From: Todiramphus chloris collaris
Taxonomy: Eukaryota > Chordata > Aves > Coraciiformes > Alcedinidae
NCBI GenBank assembly: GCA_025345505.1
Contig: JANVCC010000013.1
Span: 585,215 to 649,214 of the forward strand
Length of the DNA: 64,000 nt
Reading direction: 5' to 3'
Below are positions 23,601-34,739 of the stretch, piece after piece; position 1 is the first letter of the stretch; each line of letters opens with the position of its first letter. Made by a program: the position numbers and the translations under genes. A model generated the notes under the pieces. The model did no database searches. It was given only the letters and a program-made list of their open reading frames with translations, and was not told where the DNA came from.

Positions 23601-26600
23601 AGATAGCAACATAAAGCTTTCCCTGTAATGTTTTTAGAGAAGTATTTTATCTCTTATCATTTGAACTGATATTGGAGTGTCACCTTGTCCCACCACATAT
23701 CCTTCCTCTGTCTTTGGTGCTCAGACAACATTATTAACCTTTGGACTGGGTCCTTAGATAGATAATATTCCAAGGTCCTGACAGGCTGTGTTTTCTGGGG
23801 GTTTGTTTTGTTTTGTTTCATATGAATCAATTAAACACAGAAACACATAAAATTGACAAGTGGCTTCCTCAGAAGATATTCCCTGACGGAGCCCTGAGGG
23901 TACCACCAGCCCTTACTGGCCCTGAGCCCCTGTCCGTAGACTGTCACAGCCATTTTGCTGACCAACCATGGAACCAGATGGTCCTGATGCAGACCCCTAC
24001 CCACAGGCTGACATCCTGGCATTGCCTCAACTTAGATGGTCAAATTATATTTTTCTGAAGCATTTCTTCAGTGCCATCAATACAAGCAGCTTAAATTTCA
24101 CTGTGCTTTGGTTTTATCCTCTGGATTAATCTTCATTCTTGATTGGAATCCTGAGTGCTAAAGGAGGCTGTCTGATCTGTGCCTGCTCCAGGATACTGCC
24201 AGGAAGGCTCAAACCATTTCCTATCTGAGAGAGTCATCAGAAATAATTCTGTAACACCTAAGAGCTGTTGGACAAACTAGCTTTTTTGTTACACGTCGTG
24301 ACATGTAGGAACTAATGGTACAGAAAGCAGCTACAAAGATCTTAATGTTGTGAAGAGAACATGACAAAACTGTCTTGTGAAGGAAGACTGTAAAACTTCC
24401 TGTGTAGTATTTCTTTGAAGTTAGGGAAAAAAAAATAGAAAGCCTAATCAAAAAAGATTCTGGAATTCAAAGATGATGATGCAGATCCTTCCAATTGCCT
24501 GAGAACCAAAGCAAAAGAGCAGACTGAAACAGTTACTAACATCTGCTCTTCTCCTGCACAAAACCAATGTTTCCCACTCCTGTTGTATGTCTGCTCTGTT
24601 ATTGAAAAAATGGGAAAAGACAAGAGATGTTGTTTTCAGACAGCAAGGGAGACAAAGAATAAAACTACAGGAACTTCAAGGAGAGAAAAAAAACAAAAAA
24701 GGAACCTTCAAAAAGCCCTGCAGAAATTATTCAGATTGATTTCTTTTTCTTTTTTATGACGAACCAAGTAATAAAATAAACAGACATCAACACAGAATGA
24801 TTCAAAGTCTACATTGAAATCTCTTTGGCTGTGTAAATATAAACCTTGACAGATGGGCAAATTGTATGTAGATGTCTGTGCAACATGGTAAATGATAATC
24901 CCAAAAAACCAAAAGATTGCTTGGACTTCCATCCTGACTTCCTCCGATAAGAACATCAAACAACCTCAAGGAGCCGAGTTTGTGGAGTAGAATTTTAAAT
25001 GCTCATTACCAGTTCTCAGACAGCACCTAGGCATTTTAAGAATCTAATCTGGGAGGAGAACAGATGGATAAATAGCTGAACAGCCCAGATTTCTTCTATA
25101 AAATGGTGTGTCTAAAACCAGAAATGCATTGGAGACTCAGAGAATGCTTAGCTCAATAGGAACTGCAGTCACTTCAGAGAACTCTGAAGATAAGTGAAAA
25201 TGGAAATAAATTAGTCAAGCTTCTTTACAGAACAAACAGACTGAAATAAATTTATTTTCCACATATAAAAATGTCTTCCTTTTTTGGACCAGCTTCCATA
25301 ATAGAAACTGTTGGAAATAAAATGATGAAAATGAGAATGAAAGAAATTTTAGTGGGGAGAAAACAGCTTTATTCCTTTGGGGCTTTTAGTTGTTTGGGGG
25401 TTTTTTTTGTGTGTGTGGTTTTGATTTTTCTGTTTGTTTGTTTGTGTTGGGTTCTTTTTGTTTGCTTGGGTTTTTGTTTGTTGGTTTTTGATTTTCACCT
25501 GGATGAAGTTAAGAAGACATTTAGCTATACAGGAGATATTATCTCAGAGTTATCAGTGTTATTACTTCTTCGGGCTAGTATGTTATTTCTTGGCATCACT
25601 TTAGTCTTTCTTCTGGGAGTCTGTCTGTTTTTATGTAGAAATAAAATTACTGGAATGGTGGTTTTTATTGGGTGGTCTACAATGAATCATATCAGAGGAT
25701 TTGAAAAAATGCTTATAAGCTCCTGCCCGACACCACAGAACAGTCCTTATCTGCAAATGAGAAAATACTAAGAAAGAAACCCTTCTAGGTGGATATAGAG
25801 TTTGTATTGTGAAAGGACCTGTTTTAATTATATTTATACTAGCTGCTTGAACTCAATGAACTATACTAACAGGAGTACTTTTGCCATCACTTCCAGCCTT
25901 ATTTGGGTTGTAATTCCCTCATCTCCATCCCAACACATGTAGCTGTGCCAGTAAAAAATATGAAGTGTAGAGCTGGCCTACATAGCTAACAGCAGACTTC
26001 TCTGTAGCAGCAAAACAGGGCAGAGTAGACTCTGTAAAGTCAAGCATCAAAACACAGTGACTTAAATTTCAAAGTTACTACATTTATTTTCACAGGTATG
26101 ATTCTTCTAGGTAGGACAGTTGCTTTCATTAATGCCCTTACATTTTATGAGCCTTTTTAATATCATATGTGGAATGCTGGTGCTATAAAACCCTTGTTAA
26201 TCCATTTGCTCTACTGTGGAGACTGTTATGGTTGCTGTTTACCTCAGAGATACTGAGACAGCTTTTAACAAGTTCCCTTGAATATAAGAGATGTCCTGAT
26301 GAAGCATCACAGAGGTGAGGTCACCTTACCCCACCAAGGCAGGCCCTGCAAAGCGGTGTCCTGAGACATGTGCACATTTAATGGTTGCAAACTTTTGCCT
26401 ATATTAGTTTTATGAAAATGTGACCAAAATATTCAGTCACTAAAATAGAGAGAGCAGCACCTTTCACCTATGGTTCACTTTGTGACCTAAATGTTGAATA
26501 GATTCACGAACTTTTAGCTGTGTAGCTGATTGATTACAAGAGTCCCAGGTCCCACAGTTTTTAAAGAGGATTTATGAGAAACAAGGTGGATGTTACTTGT

Positions 26601-29600
26601 TTGTCATTATGACTGTAGTTTTCTGACAAAAGGCTATCATGGCATCACTCTGTGATTTTTAATCTCCACAAATAGGCCCAGTCTTGCACTGGTTCCATAT
26701 GAATTCAGCTTGTGGCTATTAAAATGATGCATTTTAAACAAGACAGAATGTATATTGCTAAATGAGAGTCAGGTTATGCAACAAATGAAATGAACTTCTT
26801 AAGTATTTAATGTGTATTGAAAATGAAGTTAAGATCCATGAGAAAAATGTGTATATACATATTTGTGTGTATATATATATGTGTATATAAAAGTGTGTGG
26901 ACATGTATCTTAAATGCCTACATGCACATGTGTGTTAGATAAATCCTTTGTCATTAATAATTAAATTAATGATCTCTGAGTACACTGCTAGCAGTCATAT
27001 GATTGGGATGAGATAACTTGTGTTACAATTAAATTAGAAGCAACTAACTTAGAACTGTGAGCTAGATAGAAATAGAAAATAAGTTAATTTTACATTATTT
27101 AAAAGCAAGAACAAAAAATATTTCTTCAGCATAATTAAATAAGAATTGTTTTTTGAACACAATGAGCATAAAACATGAAGCTGGCAGAGACAGCGGAAGA
27201 AGCAGGTGACTCACAAATGAAAACACAAACTTTCTAAAAAGGAACAATATGTTACCAAAATCACTTATGGGACCTATTCTTTGTTCTTTTTAGCTGAACT
27301 GGTAAGTTATTCTTTGTATAGAAAAATTCTGATTATTATGCAATCATGAGACTTATTCCCCCTATAATGAGAAAATAGGATATAATCTCCCAGTCTGTGG
27401 TTCAGAATGTACCCATTTACTGGTCCAACTTTATTCAGGAAGTAATTATGTTTGTTTAAAGGATGTAAGAAAAGTTGTGGGAGAACATAAAGTTTTACAC
27501 CCTGGAGTGGACACTTTGTATAAAATCCCAATGAGTGGGTACTATTTCTTTGATGTCATACCCTTATGATCCATATTTCCTGATGAGGTTTCTGTACCTT
27601 TTTTTTTTTTCCCCAGCGTGGCCCTTTCATTCTATAAACAACAATTGCCATTACAACCTCTTGATGTCGGGATGGAAAATTAGTATGGTTTAAAATCTGT
27701 AATTAAGATCTAAGTTCCAATCTATAGACCACATATGGACCTGATTATTGGCTTCATGTTTTTTGCTAGGCCACGTCTGTTTATAGTTTGAATTCAAGGG
27801 AAATGAAAAGGTCTCTCTCACTTATTCATACAAGAAGACATTTAAATAATTACCCACAAGTAAGATGCACTAATAATGGAAGAGTGGCAGTACTGCTTTA
27901 GGCCTGTGTAGTATGGTCACATCAAACATGAAAGAAAATCTGGTTCTATGGTGTTTGCTTTATTATGTACAAATAACAGCTGTTCAAAGGTAGCTGCCAT
28001 TATTTATGATGTGATATGTCCTGCATACTTAAAATAAAACATATAATTTTCTATATTTTACTTCAGAGCTAGTGCAGAAGAAGCTGGTGTGTGCTGTAAA
28101 ATTACAGGCAGAGCAAAAGGATTGGGACCTCTGATGTAGCAACACCCTATGTCTGTGCACCTTACTGAAACTCCGATGTTCAGCTTTGTCACGAAGAAGT
28201 GGAGCTTAGATCATGGCATAAGTTGTTCAGCCAAAGCTTCTCTCTCTCCCTGTGTGGTTGGTGAAGCTGTGAGCCCTTTTCAGCCATTTGGTCTGACATT
28301 ATGGTCACATTACATGAGAAATGTACAAGTAGATAGGCTAGAACAAGAGACTAGCTATTTGAGCTTTCCTACTGAAACCCTATAGTATGGCACAAACAAC
28401 AGCTGTGGTGGGCCACAGGGGTCTGAGTGACCACTCATTGCCTAAATACCAGCTGGCTAATCCACACTTTCCCCACCTGCTAGTTTAGAGGCAACAAAGG
28501 GAGCTGAAGATAATGTGTGAGGCCAGGGAGATGCCAGACTTTGTTATTTCTGTAACCCAATGAGTGTCTTTTAACATTTCTCTTCCCACCTTCATCCCAA
28601 GTACACTGGTAAAATGCATGCACAATACCTATAGCTCTTCAATATGGGTAGCATAAATCTCAGTAGTGCTTTCTGTAACTAAACATCGAGTCAAATTTGT
28701 TTCAGAAATTCTGTTGTATATCTAATTCTGTACCCTCTAAAGTCACAATAGCCCATCAGCATAATTATTTATATTGCTTCTAATGGGGTTAGTAATACTG
28801 CCAAGTTGAAGTGGATGATCAGGGTGTTTTGTACACATTTTTTTGCTTGTGTATTTAAGATGCAAGACAGCAAAGGAACACAGCCTGCATATTTTCTAGT
28901 TCATGTCATTAAGAACACATTTTCTGTAATAGTGCTGGAAGGAGTTGCTGGATGTCAGCAAGCAGGTCTGTTCAACAACCTTTGTTGCAGCATCTCAGGA
29001 TGAGCACCTCTCATCTCATTTAGACTAAATGAGAAAAGCAATTAGGCTTCCTTTGCAGAGCTGAAGAAGCCTTTGCACGTGCTGCTGGAGTGCACAGAGA
29101 AGCCTCTCTGAATGACCCTGGGCAAAAGATGATGAAGCATCAGTTGGTATCTGAACTTCAAAAGCAGGACACTCAGAAGATGATCTGGTGGCTTAGCATT
29201 CAGAGGGAACATAAATAAAGAGTTTTGGCAAGCAGAATGCTCTGCAAATCTGGGTTGGATTTCTGAACAAAGAGACAGACTTCTTGTTACCATCATGCTC
29301 AGGAAACAAAACAGTCTGTACGATCATTGTGAATAAAATATCTAGCTTATATCTCAATTTCTGCTCCTTGCAGATGGTAACCTGCAAGGTAGAACTGCAG
29401 TTTTGATGCGACATAGATTGTGATTATTGCTGTCAATTCAGGACTGTTCTGGGTATGGAGTGTATACCCCTGGTTACTCCACCACTGAAGTTTAAGACTT
29501 GGGGTGTAAAATAAGACTATGCTTTAATTTATCTGTTAATATTAGTGTGGATGCTGAAAAGCTGCTAGCAGAGGGATTTTCTCAGGTTCTCACAATATTT

Positions 29601-32600
29601 GGTGAGAATCCTGCCTTTCTCACCAGTGTTATGAAAAACAGTAGAATGTTTTTTGTAAGCTAGACCAACACCTGGTGTTTTGCTAAGTTCTGTTTGTGGT
29701 ACATTGGAAAAATATTTTGAAATGGGTGTTGTAGGACTTCAGACAATCACCCTAGGAGATGGGTGATCACTGACCAATTGCCCTATAGGGCTAGGGTATA
29801 TAAAACAGGGTTATAAATTAATAAAGTGTCTTCTTCTTCTTCCTGTCCTGGCTCTCTCTTTACTGATTTTGTGTTGCTGTATCTCTCTGCTCCCGATATA
29901 AACAGTGACATGTTAGTGCCTACTCTGGACCTCGATTTCATTTAATCTGTCACATTTTTGCCCTTTGAAAATGTATAGCTGTGATTTAGCTATTTTAATC
30001 AAAAGTCCTCAGGAATTAAATGTATTGATGACAGGCAAAGCTTATACGGTGGAAGTGGGACTGTTGTATTTTCATAACCTATTGAAGCTCTTTCAATTGG
30101 GATGGCCTGTTTGCCTTCCTGACATATTGTACTACAGGTCAGATTTTAGATAGTATTTTCCCATAACATTTGCAGATATCTCCACCCCCTTCCCCCCTCC
30201 CTCCTCCAGTGGAAACAAAGGAAGACTCTGATCACAGAACCGTAGAATCACAGAATGATAGGGGCTTGAAGGGACCTCTGGAGAGCAGCTAGTCCAATCC
30301 CCCCCTGCTAAGACAGATTCACCTAGAGATCCGAATCTCTCTACTTCTAACCATGCGGCAAAATGACACAGAAAGGTGTATTTTTATTGATTTTTAATCT
30401 TGAAATAATTATGACATTTGTTTATTTCTTACCCTCAATGGGATGACAATTGCTGATGCAAGTGAGGGACAAATAAATACTGAAATCAGGTGGTTTGAGC
30501 ACTGCTACCAGGCTTGCACTGTGGCAGCAATGTTTGAGAAGTGAACCCAAGAAGCTGAGCAACTACACTGGTTGTTAGGTCTTCCCAAGATCTGCTGTTG
30601 CAACAGCTCTGCTCCTGTTAGCATTTCAACCAGTTCAGGTATGTCTATTTATCAGGCTGCCATCAGACCCTTGGATGATAGCACTGATATGCCTACAGAT
30701 AGCAGCTCTGGTATTGGGAGTAAAATAGTTTTGGAGCCCAGCAACAAGAGAATTCATGGTCTGATAGATCCCTGCTGATAGCATGAGTGATTCAGCACAT
30801 ATACAGGGACTTTACACAGAGTGTCAGTGAGGACTGGAACTTGACAGAGCAGTATAAGAAAAACAGAACTGTGTTTTTCATCTCTCCCATTCTGTCTTTT
30901 AACTTCAGAGAAAACGACATTTTTTTCATAAAACTAAGTCACATGGTGTCTCAAATCCAAACAGACCTGTAATTTTCTCCCCATAAAGTGCCTAGATGAT
31001 TAACTGAGAATACAATTTATTTTGAGTCAACATCTTTGTAAGGCTTAGCTGTACAGTACTACATTGTTTACTGGCTAACAATAAATGCTGTTCCCTTTAC
31101 CTGCATAGCATGCAATGCCTGATGGAGTAAACTGGCTGGACGGATGGGCCCAGAGAGTAGTGGCCAATGGTACTAAATACAACTGCCAGCAGGTCACAAG
31201 TGGCGTTCCTCAGGGCTCAGTGCTGGGGCCGTTTCTATTTAACATCTTTATTGATGATCTTGATGAGGACATAGAGTCTACCAATTTGCAGATGACACCA
31301 AGTTAGGCAGGTGTGTCGATCTGCGTGAGGATAGAGAGGCTCTCCAGAGAGACTGGGATAGACTGGATCGCTGGGCCACTGCTAATGGTGTGAGTTTCAA
31401 CAAGGCAAGTGCCAGGTCCTGCACTTGGGCCGCAGCAACCCCATGCAACGCTACAGGCCTGGGGCAGTGTGGTTGGAGAGCTGTCTGACAGAGAGGGATC
31501 TGGGGGTTCTAATTGACAAGCAAATGAATATGAGCCAGCAGTGTGCCCAGCTGGCAAAGAAGGCCAACGGCATCCTGGCCTGGATTAGAAACAGTGTGAC
31601 CAGCAGAAGTGGGGAAGTGATTGTCCCCCTGTACTCAGCACTGGTGAGGCCTCACCTCGAGCACTGTGTCCAGTTCTGGGCACCTCAGTAGAAGAGAGAC
31701 ATCAAGGTGCTGGAGCGGGTGCAGAGGAGGGCAATGAAGCTGGTCAAGGGACTGGAAAATAGATCATATGAGGACCATTTGAAGGAGCTGGGCCTGTTTA
31801 GTTTGAGGAAGAGGAGGCTGAGGGGAGACCTCATCACTCTCTACAACTACCTGAAAGGACATTGTAGAGAGGCTGGTGCTGGTCTCTTCTCTCAGGTAAT
31901 TAGGGATAGAACCAGAGGGAACGGCCTCAAGCTGAAACAAGGTAGGCTTAGACTAGACATTAGGAAAACATTCTTCATGGAAAGGGAAGTGAAATATTGG
32001 AATGGGCTGCCCAGGGAGGTGGTTGAGTCACCATCCCTGGATGTGTTTAAACATCGTTTGGATGTGGTGTTGGGGGACATGGTCTAGGGGTGAACTTGTA
32101 GAGTAGGGCTAATGGTTGGACACGATGATCCCAAGGGTCTTTTCCAACCTGAGTGATTCTGTGATTAATGCATCTTAAACATCATCAACCTTTTCACTGT
32201 CTTTGTTACTGACTAAATACGTGATCTATCTGTTGACCTCAAAGACCATGGATATATAGATTACATCTGTATTCAGAGACCCTGAGGAGCATTTCTGAGC
32301 AGTCAGGTCTAAGTGAGAGTCTCAGCTGCTTTCCAGCTCCAAATAGGAAAGAGCCCTCAGATTGCACTTGTTCGCCACTGCAGGCACGCACACAGGTGTA
32401 CAGCCCAAATGGGACTTGCAGTATATTTCAAACAGGTGTATGTTCTCAGTTACTGGGCGACTAGGACCTAAGTTGTGTCTTACCACACCTTCAGTGGGCA
32501 ATGTAGACACAGCCAAAACTGAATTACCACAGGTCAGCTGAGCTGCAGTAATGAACATGGCATGTAAGCATAAACTTCAGTGGAGGAAGTTTCTATGAAG

Positions 32601-34593
32601 TTTCTTTCATTTGGGTTGGGTTAAAAGCCACTCAGAAAATTAGTTGTTGCACTTCAACTTATATGGGAGAACTTGTGTAACCTGCCTACATTTGGAAATA
32701 ACAAAAGCCAGAGTGTAGGTGAAAGTATGGAAGATTGCATTGAACATCTAAGTTTCTGAACTGCCTCAGGTCTCACTTTCCTTGTGCAGTGTAATCCTTG
32801 GCTATGCCACACTTCTGTTGAGATGTGTCCATCAAGGTAGTCTAACCAACTAACTGAGGATAGTCAGACATAAAGGAAATGCCAGATTATAAGAGGAGTG
32901 ATGTGGCCTGTCCTGACCATGGTAGCACAGTAATTTCTAGAAGCTATTACAGATGCTTACAGCTTAGATAAGAATTAAGGCTGCATATAAAAGACATAGA
33001 CATTCCTATCATAAGGACTTAGCCCAGCTTTTCACCAGCATGGCCAAGCCTCTCTCATATCATGTCTTCATTAGGATTGAGAAGTGGTTCCTATAAATGT
33101 CCCCTGAAACATGGTAAATACTTTGATGATAAAATTCAGTTGCTGCTGCCATGGACTAAAACAAATTCATTTTGCTTTCCGAAGTGGATTAAATAGTTTC
33201 AACAGACACAGGACTGGGCCCAAAGCCCACAGCAGCTTTCAGCTGACTTCTTCCCCAAAGCAGGGCCTGAACTGGCTCTTAATTAGCAGAAGTATAAAGC
33301 AAGAATGGTTAGGCTGACTATCCTTGTAATTAAAGTGAATGACTTGCCCATGCTCAGACTGTTTGAAAACAAATACTTGACATAAGAGAGTCCTCCAGAA
33401 CAAGAAAGTCTACGTGCCACTGATGAGACACTGTGTGACTCATCACTGTTCACAACATCCTCCAGGACAGGCCACCACAGTCCTACTGCTCTGCTGCTTC
33501 TGTGCCATGTTACTTGCTGATGACCTCTACATAATTCCTCTTTTCTTAAAATGGAACTATGGCGCTCATTTAAGGCAAGGTTTTTTTCACCGCCCATCAC
33601 TGCAAGACCTCCTAGGGACTCCATTTAAATTAGGGGTGGTGAGATGATGAGCAGTAGCAGCTATTTTGGAACTAGTTGTTAATGATTACTTTCTTCCTAC
33701 AGTCAAACACTGTGTTACAAGTTTTTGAAGTAACGCTTGTATGAAGAAAAAAAAGAAAAAAAAATGTTACAAGTGCATTACATGGAAGATGCACACAAGG
33801 ATGATCCTATTTGCCTTCATATAAAAAAAAAAAAATTTACAGAATATTTTGCTAACAGAAAATTATGTTTGAATATAGAAAAACAAATCAATGTAAAAGG
33901 ACTACATTTTCCCAGCTGCTATTATTTCACCTCAAATATGTACAAAATTCATTTGATTTTTCATTAATCCTTCGTGAAAAAAATAGTGTGTGCTTGTGTG
34001 TGTATTTTATGAATTCAGGCATATGTTGTCTAAGGTTAATAAATTAATAATTTATAATTATTAAAGCATGAGAACCAATATGAAAGCATGAGCATTTTTA
34101 AACTGAATCAGAATTTGGTTTTGCAATATAACTGTTTCAAAATATTAATAACCAAGAAGAGCTCTAAAACCATTAAGTTAGAACTTTTAAGTTCCCCTGG
34201 AAACTCTCATTTTACAGCTTCCATTTAGGAAGTCTATACTCAAATCCAAGCTTGTGAATAGTTTTAGAGGAGCAACACTAAAGAGAAAATATGAAATTCT
34301 AACAAGCAATTCTAAACTCCAATTATCAAACTGTTATAAGCAATCATTATATAGATATGTATCTCTTCAGAAACTGCAGAAGTAGCAACAAAAATAACAT
34401 CAGCAAGCATTTCTAAATAAACAAGCATCTTTTTTTTAGATATTTAGGCTTAAGTTTTTGGGGTTTTGGGTTTTTTTTTTTTCATTTTTAATAATCACGC
34501 CCTAGAAATAAGACAAGGCAAAGGTCACATACCTTTCACATGGACTAGAAGAAAGCCAAGGCACAAAAGAAGAATACATCTGAATTTTTCCAT
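11676..34593 (-). CDS. XG: XG glycoprotein (Xg blood group antigen orthologue), 8 coding exons
   Basis: This gene encodes a small single-pass type I membrane glycoprotein related to CD99, known in mammals as a red-cell surface antigen. The exons are 34533-34593, 21041-21082, 17360-17395, 14788-14853, 13966-14022, 13275-13313, 12880-12999 and 11676-11692, joined on the minus strand. All internal introns are phase 1 with GT-AG ends, giving about 145 residues. Domain order: signal peptide (1-20), acidic module [10 protein letters not shown] identical to the start of mature human XG, a second acidic module N-D-L-H-L-G-D-A-L, proline-rich stretches, F-D-D-S-D-L module, a short His/Glu-rich linker, transmembrane helix, then K-N-K-K-L-C-F-K and a very short tail. 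Human XG has one N-terminal acidic module, so the second one is notable. The neighbour upstream is the paralogue CD99. The final exon is the least certain. Confidence 0.92.
12880..12999 (-). CDS. XG: XG exon 7, transmembrane exon
   Basis: The exon is 120 nt, phase 1 to phase 1, with acceptor ttccacag and donor GTAACA. It encodes a hydrophobic helix starting [13 protein letters not shown] and running through [14 protein letters not shown]. The cytosolic [10 protein letters not shown] follows. The same K-K-L-C-F-K ends the CD99 membrane exon at 43946-44056, which shows the two genes are paralogues. Confidence 0.93.
13275..13313 (-). CDS. XG: XG exon 6, juxtamembrane linker
   Basis: The exon is 39 nt, phase 1 to phase 1, with acceptor ttctgttccag and donor GTACAG (weaker than the others). 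It encodes [12 protein letters not shown], comparable in position and His/Asn/Glu content to the stretch before the membrane in human XG. Confidence 0.82.
13966..14022 (-). CDS. XG: XG exon 5, acidic/proline module
   Basis: The exon is 57 nt, phase 1 to phase 1, with acceptor tatcttgcag and donor GTAGTA. It encodes [18 protein letters not shown]. The F-D-D-S-D-L-x-x-G-K-L/P-P core is nearly the same as the CD99 exon at 45671-45742, so the two exons are homologous. Confidence 0.92.
14788..14853 (-). CDS. XG: XG exon 4, proline-rich module
   Basis: The exon is 66 nt, phase 1 to phase 1, with donor GTAAGA and acceptor ttatcaatag (pyrimidine-poor). It encodes [16 protein letters not shown] and onward to S-H-I-N-S. 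It corresponds to the D-I-Y-P-K-P-K-P-P region of human XG and to the K-K-P-L-P-P-P-R module of the neighbouring CD99 (49451-49501). Confidence 0.9.
17015..17215. repeat. 201-bp element bounded by perfect 15-bp inverted repeats
   Basis: The sequence CCTTTTGCCAGAGGC at 17015-17029 is matched exactly in reverse complement at 17201-17215. The interior is GC-richer than the flanks and contains further short complementary pieces. It resembles a small non-autonomous DNA transposon (MITE), but no target-site duplication is evident. It lies in an XG intron just left of exon 3. Confidence 0.6.
17360..17395 (-). CDS. XG: XG exon 3, second acidic module
   Basis: The exon is 36 nt, phase 1 to phase 1, with acceptor cattttag and donor GTGAGT. 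It encodes [11 protein letters not shown]. This is a second copy of the D-F-D-L-x-D-A-L motif that precedes it in exon 2 and resembles the D-D-F-D-L-G-D-A module of mammalian CD99. It could be skipped without changing frame. Confidence 0.9.
17825..17954 (+). repeat. 130-bp direct repeat, copy 1
   Basis: This copy matches 18873-19002 at a constant offset of 1048 nt with four substitutions and no indels. The flanks are unrelated. It may be part of a long terminal repeat or a local duplication. Confidence 0.9.
18873..19002 (+). repeat. 130-bp direct repeat, copy 2
   Basis: This is the partner of 17825-17954. To its right lies LTR-like sequence: a TATA-type gggtataaaag near 19339-19349, and near 19478 the sequence ttacacaatttggtgctcat, which resembles an LTR end plus a degraded primer-binding site. 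An endogenous retrovirus LTR at about 18871-19478 is therefore possible but unproven. Confidence 0.75.
19883..19987 (+). repeat. G/T-rich low-complexity tract
   Basis: About 100 nt on the plus strand are almost only G and T, with a run of seven G and several GTTTT units. The stray open frames here are low-complexity artefacts. Confidence 0.85.
21041..21082 (-). CDS. XG: XG exon 2, first acidic module
   Basis: The exon is 42 nt, phase 1 to phase 1, with acceptor ccttttag and donor GTAGGT. It encodes [13 protein letters not shown]; the first ten residues equal the start of mature human XG as I know it. It lies about 140 nt left of a CR1 insertion and after a 13.4-kb first intron. Confidence 0.95.
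21223..22240 (-). mobile_element. CR1 LINE, 3' part, minus strand
   Basis: The left end is the CR1 tail in reverse complement (atagaatcatagaatcatta), followed by ggttggaaaagacctctaag. The minus-strand translation, with frameshifts, includes the [11 protein letters not shown] block near 21560-21590 and the Y-S-A-L-V-R-P-H block near 21760-21785. It also includes a divergent G-V-P-R-G-S-D-L-G block near 22170-22200. It sits in XG intron 1 about 140 nt from exon 2 and is non-functional. Confidence 0.93.
25379..25494 (+). repeat. G/T-rich low-complexity tract
   Basis: GTTT and GGTTTTT units dominate and create part of a spurious 166-codon frame at 25271-25771. It is comparable to the tract at 19883-19987, and both are on the plus strand of the same intron system. 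Confidence 0.85.
26850..26895. repeat. Alternating purine-pyrimidine AT/GT run
   Basis: A gtgtatatacatatttgtgt then gtatatatatatgtgtatat pattern, an imperfect TA/TG microsatellite. Confidence 0.85.
29727..29904 (+). mobile_element. LTR-like fragment with TATA box and polyadenylation signal
   Basis: The stretch begins TGTTG and ends ATAAACA. In order it has a TATA box (ggtatataaaacag near 29795), AATAAAG (near 29820) and a pyrimidine-rich segment, the usual U3-R-U5 arrangement. I see no target-site duplication, and the left boundary is a guess. A retroviral solo LTR or its 3' part is the likeliest reading. Confidence 0.45.
30237..30335 (-). mobile_element. CR1 LINE 3' tail fragment, minus strand
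   Basis: The reverse-complemented CR1 tail (tagaatcacagaatgatagg, then gaagggacctctggagagca and agtccaatccccc) is about 100 nt long. This is a short 5'-truncated copy in XG intron 1. Confidence 0.88.
31108..32166 (+). mobile_element. CR1 LINE with broken reverse-transcriptase ORF, plus strand
   Basis: In order, the translation shows [16 protein letters not shown] (near 31200-31250) and the [16 protein letters not shown] block (near 31640-31690). [12 protein letters not shown] follows (near 31820-31855), then [11 protein letters not shown] near 32003-32035. Frameshifts and stops separate the pieces. The 3' tail ttccaacctgagtgattctg ends the copy. It lies in XG intron 1, in the sense opposite to XG. 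Confidence 0.95.
32167..34532. other. XG intron 1, 5' part
   Basis: No exon or repeat family is recognised between the plus-strand CR1 and XG exon 1. There are A-rich homopolymer tracts near 33745-33770 and 33825-33838, and a T/G-rich tract near 34450-34482. Confidence 0.5.
34533..34593 (-). CDS. XG: XG exon 1, start codon and signal peptide
   Basis: The sequence agaccATGG (A at -3, G at +4) starts a 20-codon signal peptide, [20 protein letters not shown]. It ends in a split Gly codon at donor GTATGT. The Gly and then Q-R-D-F-D-L of exon 2 form a natural cleavage site as in human XG. No CpG island surrounds it, which suggests a tissue-restricted promoter. The 5' UTR may continue to about 34739. 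Confidence 0.92.
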
Positions 34594-34739
34594 GGTCTTC
34601 TAGGCAGTGCCTTGGTTGCACTGGTTCTTTTTTTCCAAGTGATGATGGTAGATGTTGCAACCACAGTGCCAAAGTTTGAGGGAGAAGCTTGGAATCAGCA
34701 CCTCTGTCCAAAGACTTCTCTCACCATCACACTTGATCA
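34594..34739 (-). promoter_or_regulatory. XG: XG 5' UTR, possibly with an upstream splice acceptor at its 5' edge
   Basis: The minus strand carries a strong pyrimidine tract and AG (ttctctctcttccacag) ending at 34740, followed by 146 nt to the ATG. This suggests that the start-codon exon is an internal exon with a non-coding first exon further right. No TATA box or GC box is evident here. The alternative is that transcription starts within this stretch. Confidence 0.35.

Larger units (their letters stand above)
22241..30236. other. XG intron 1, no exon recognised
   Basis: About 8 kb of AT-rich intronic DNA. The open frames here are short and have no recognised family. Visible local features are a G/T-rich tract (25379-25494), an AT/GT alternating run (about 26850-26890) and an LTR-like stretch (29727-29904). 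Confidence 0.55.

Noticed and set aside
25271-25771. 166-codon plus-strand frame with hydrophobic runs
   Set aside because: The membrane-like segments come from the G/T-rich tract (F, L, V, C codons), not from a real gene.
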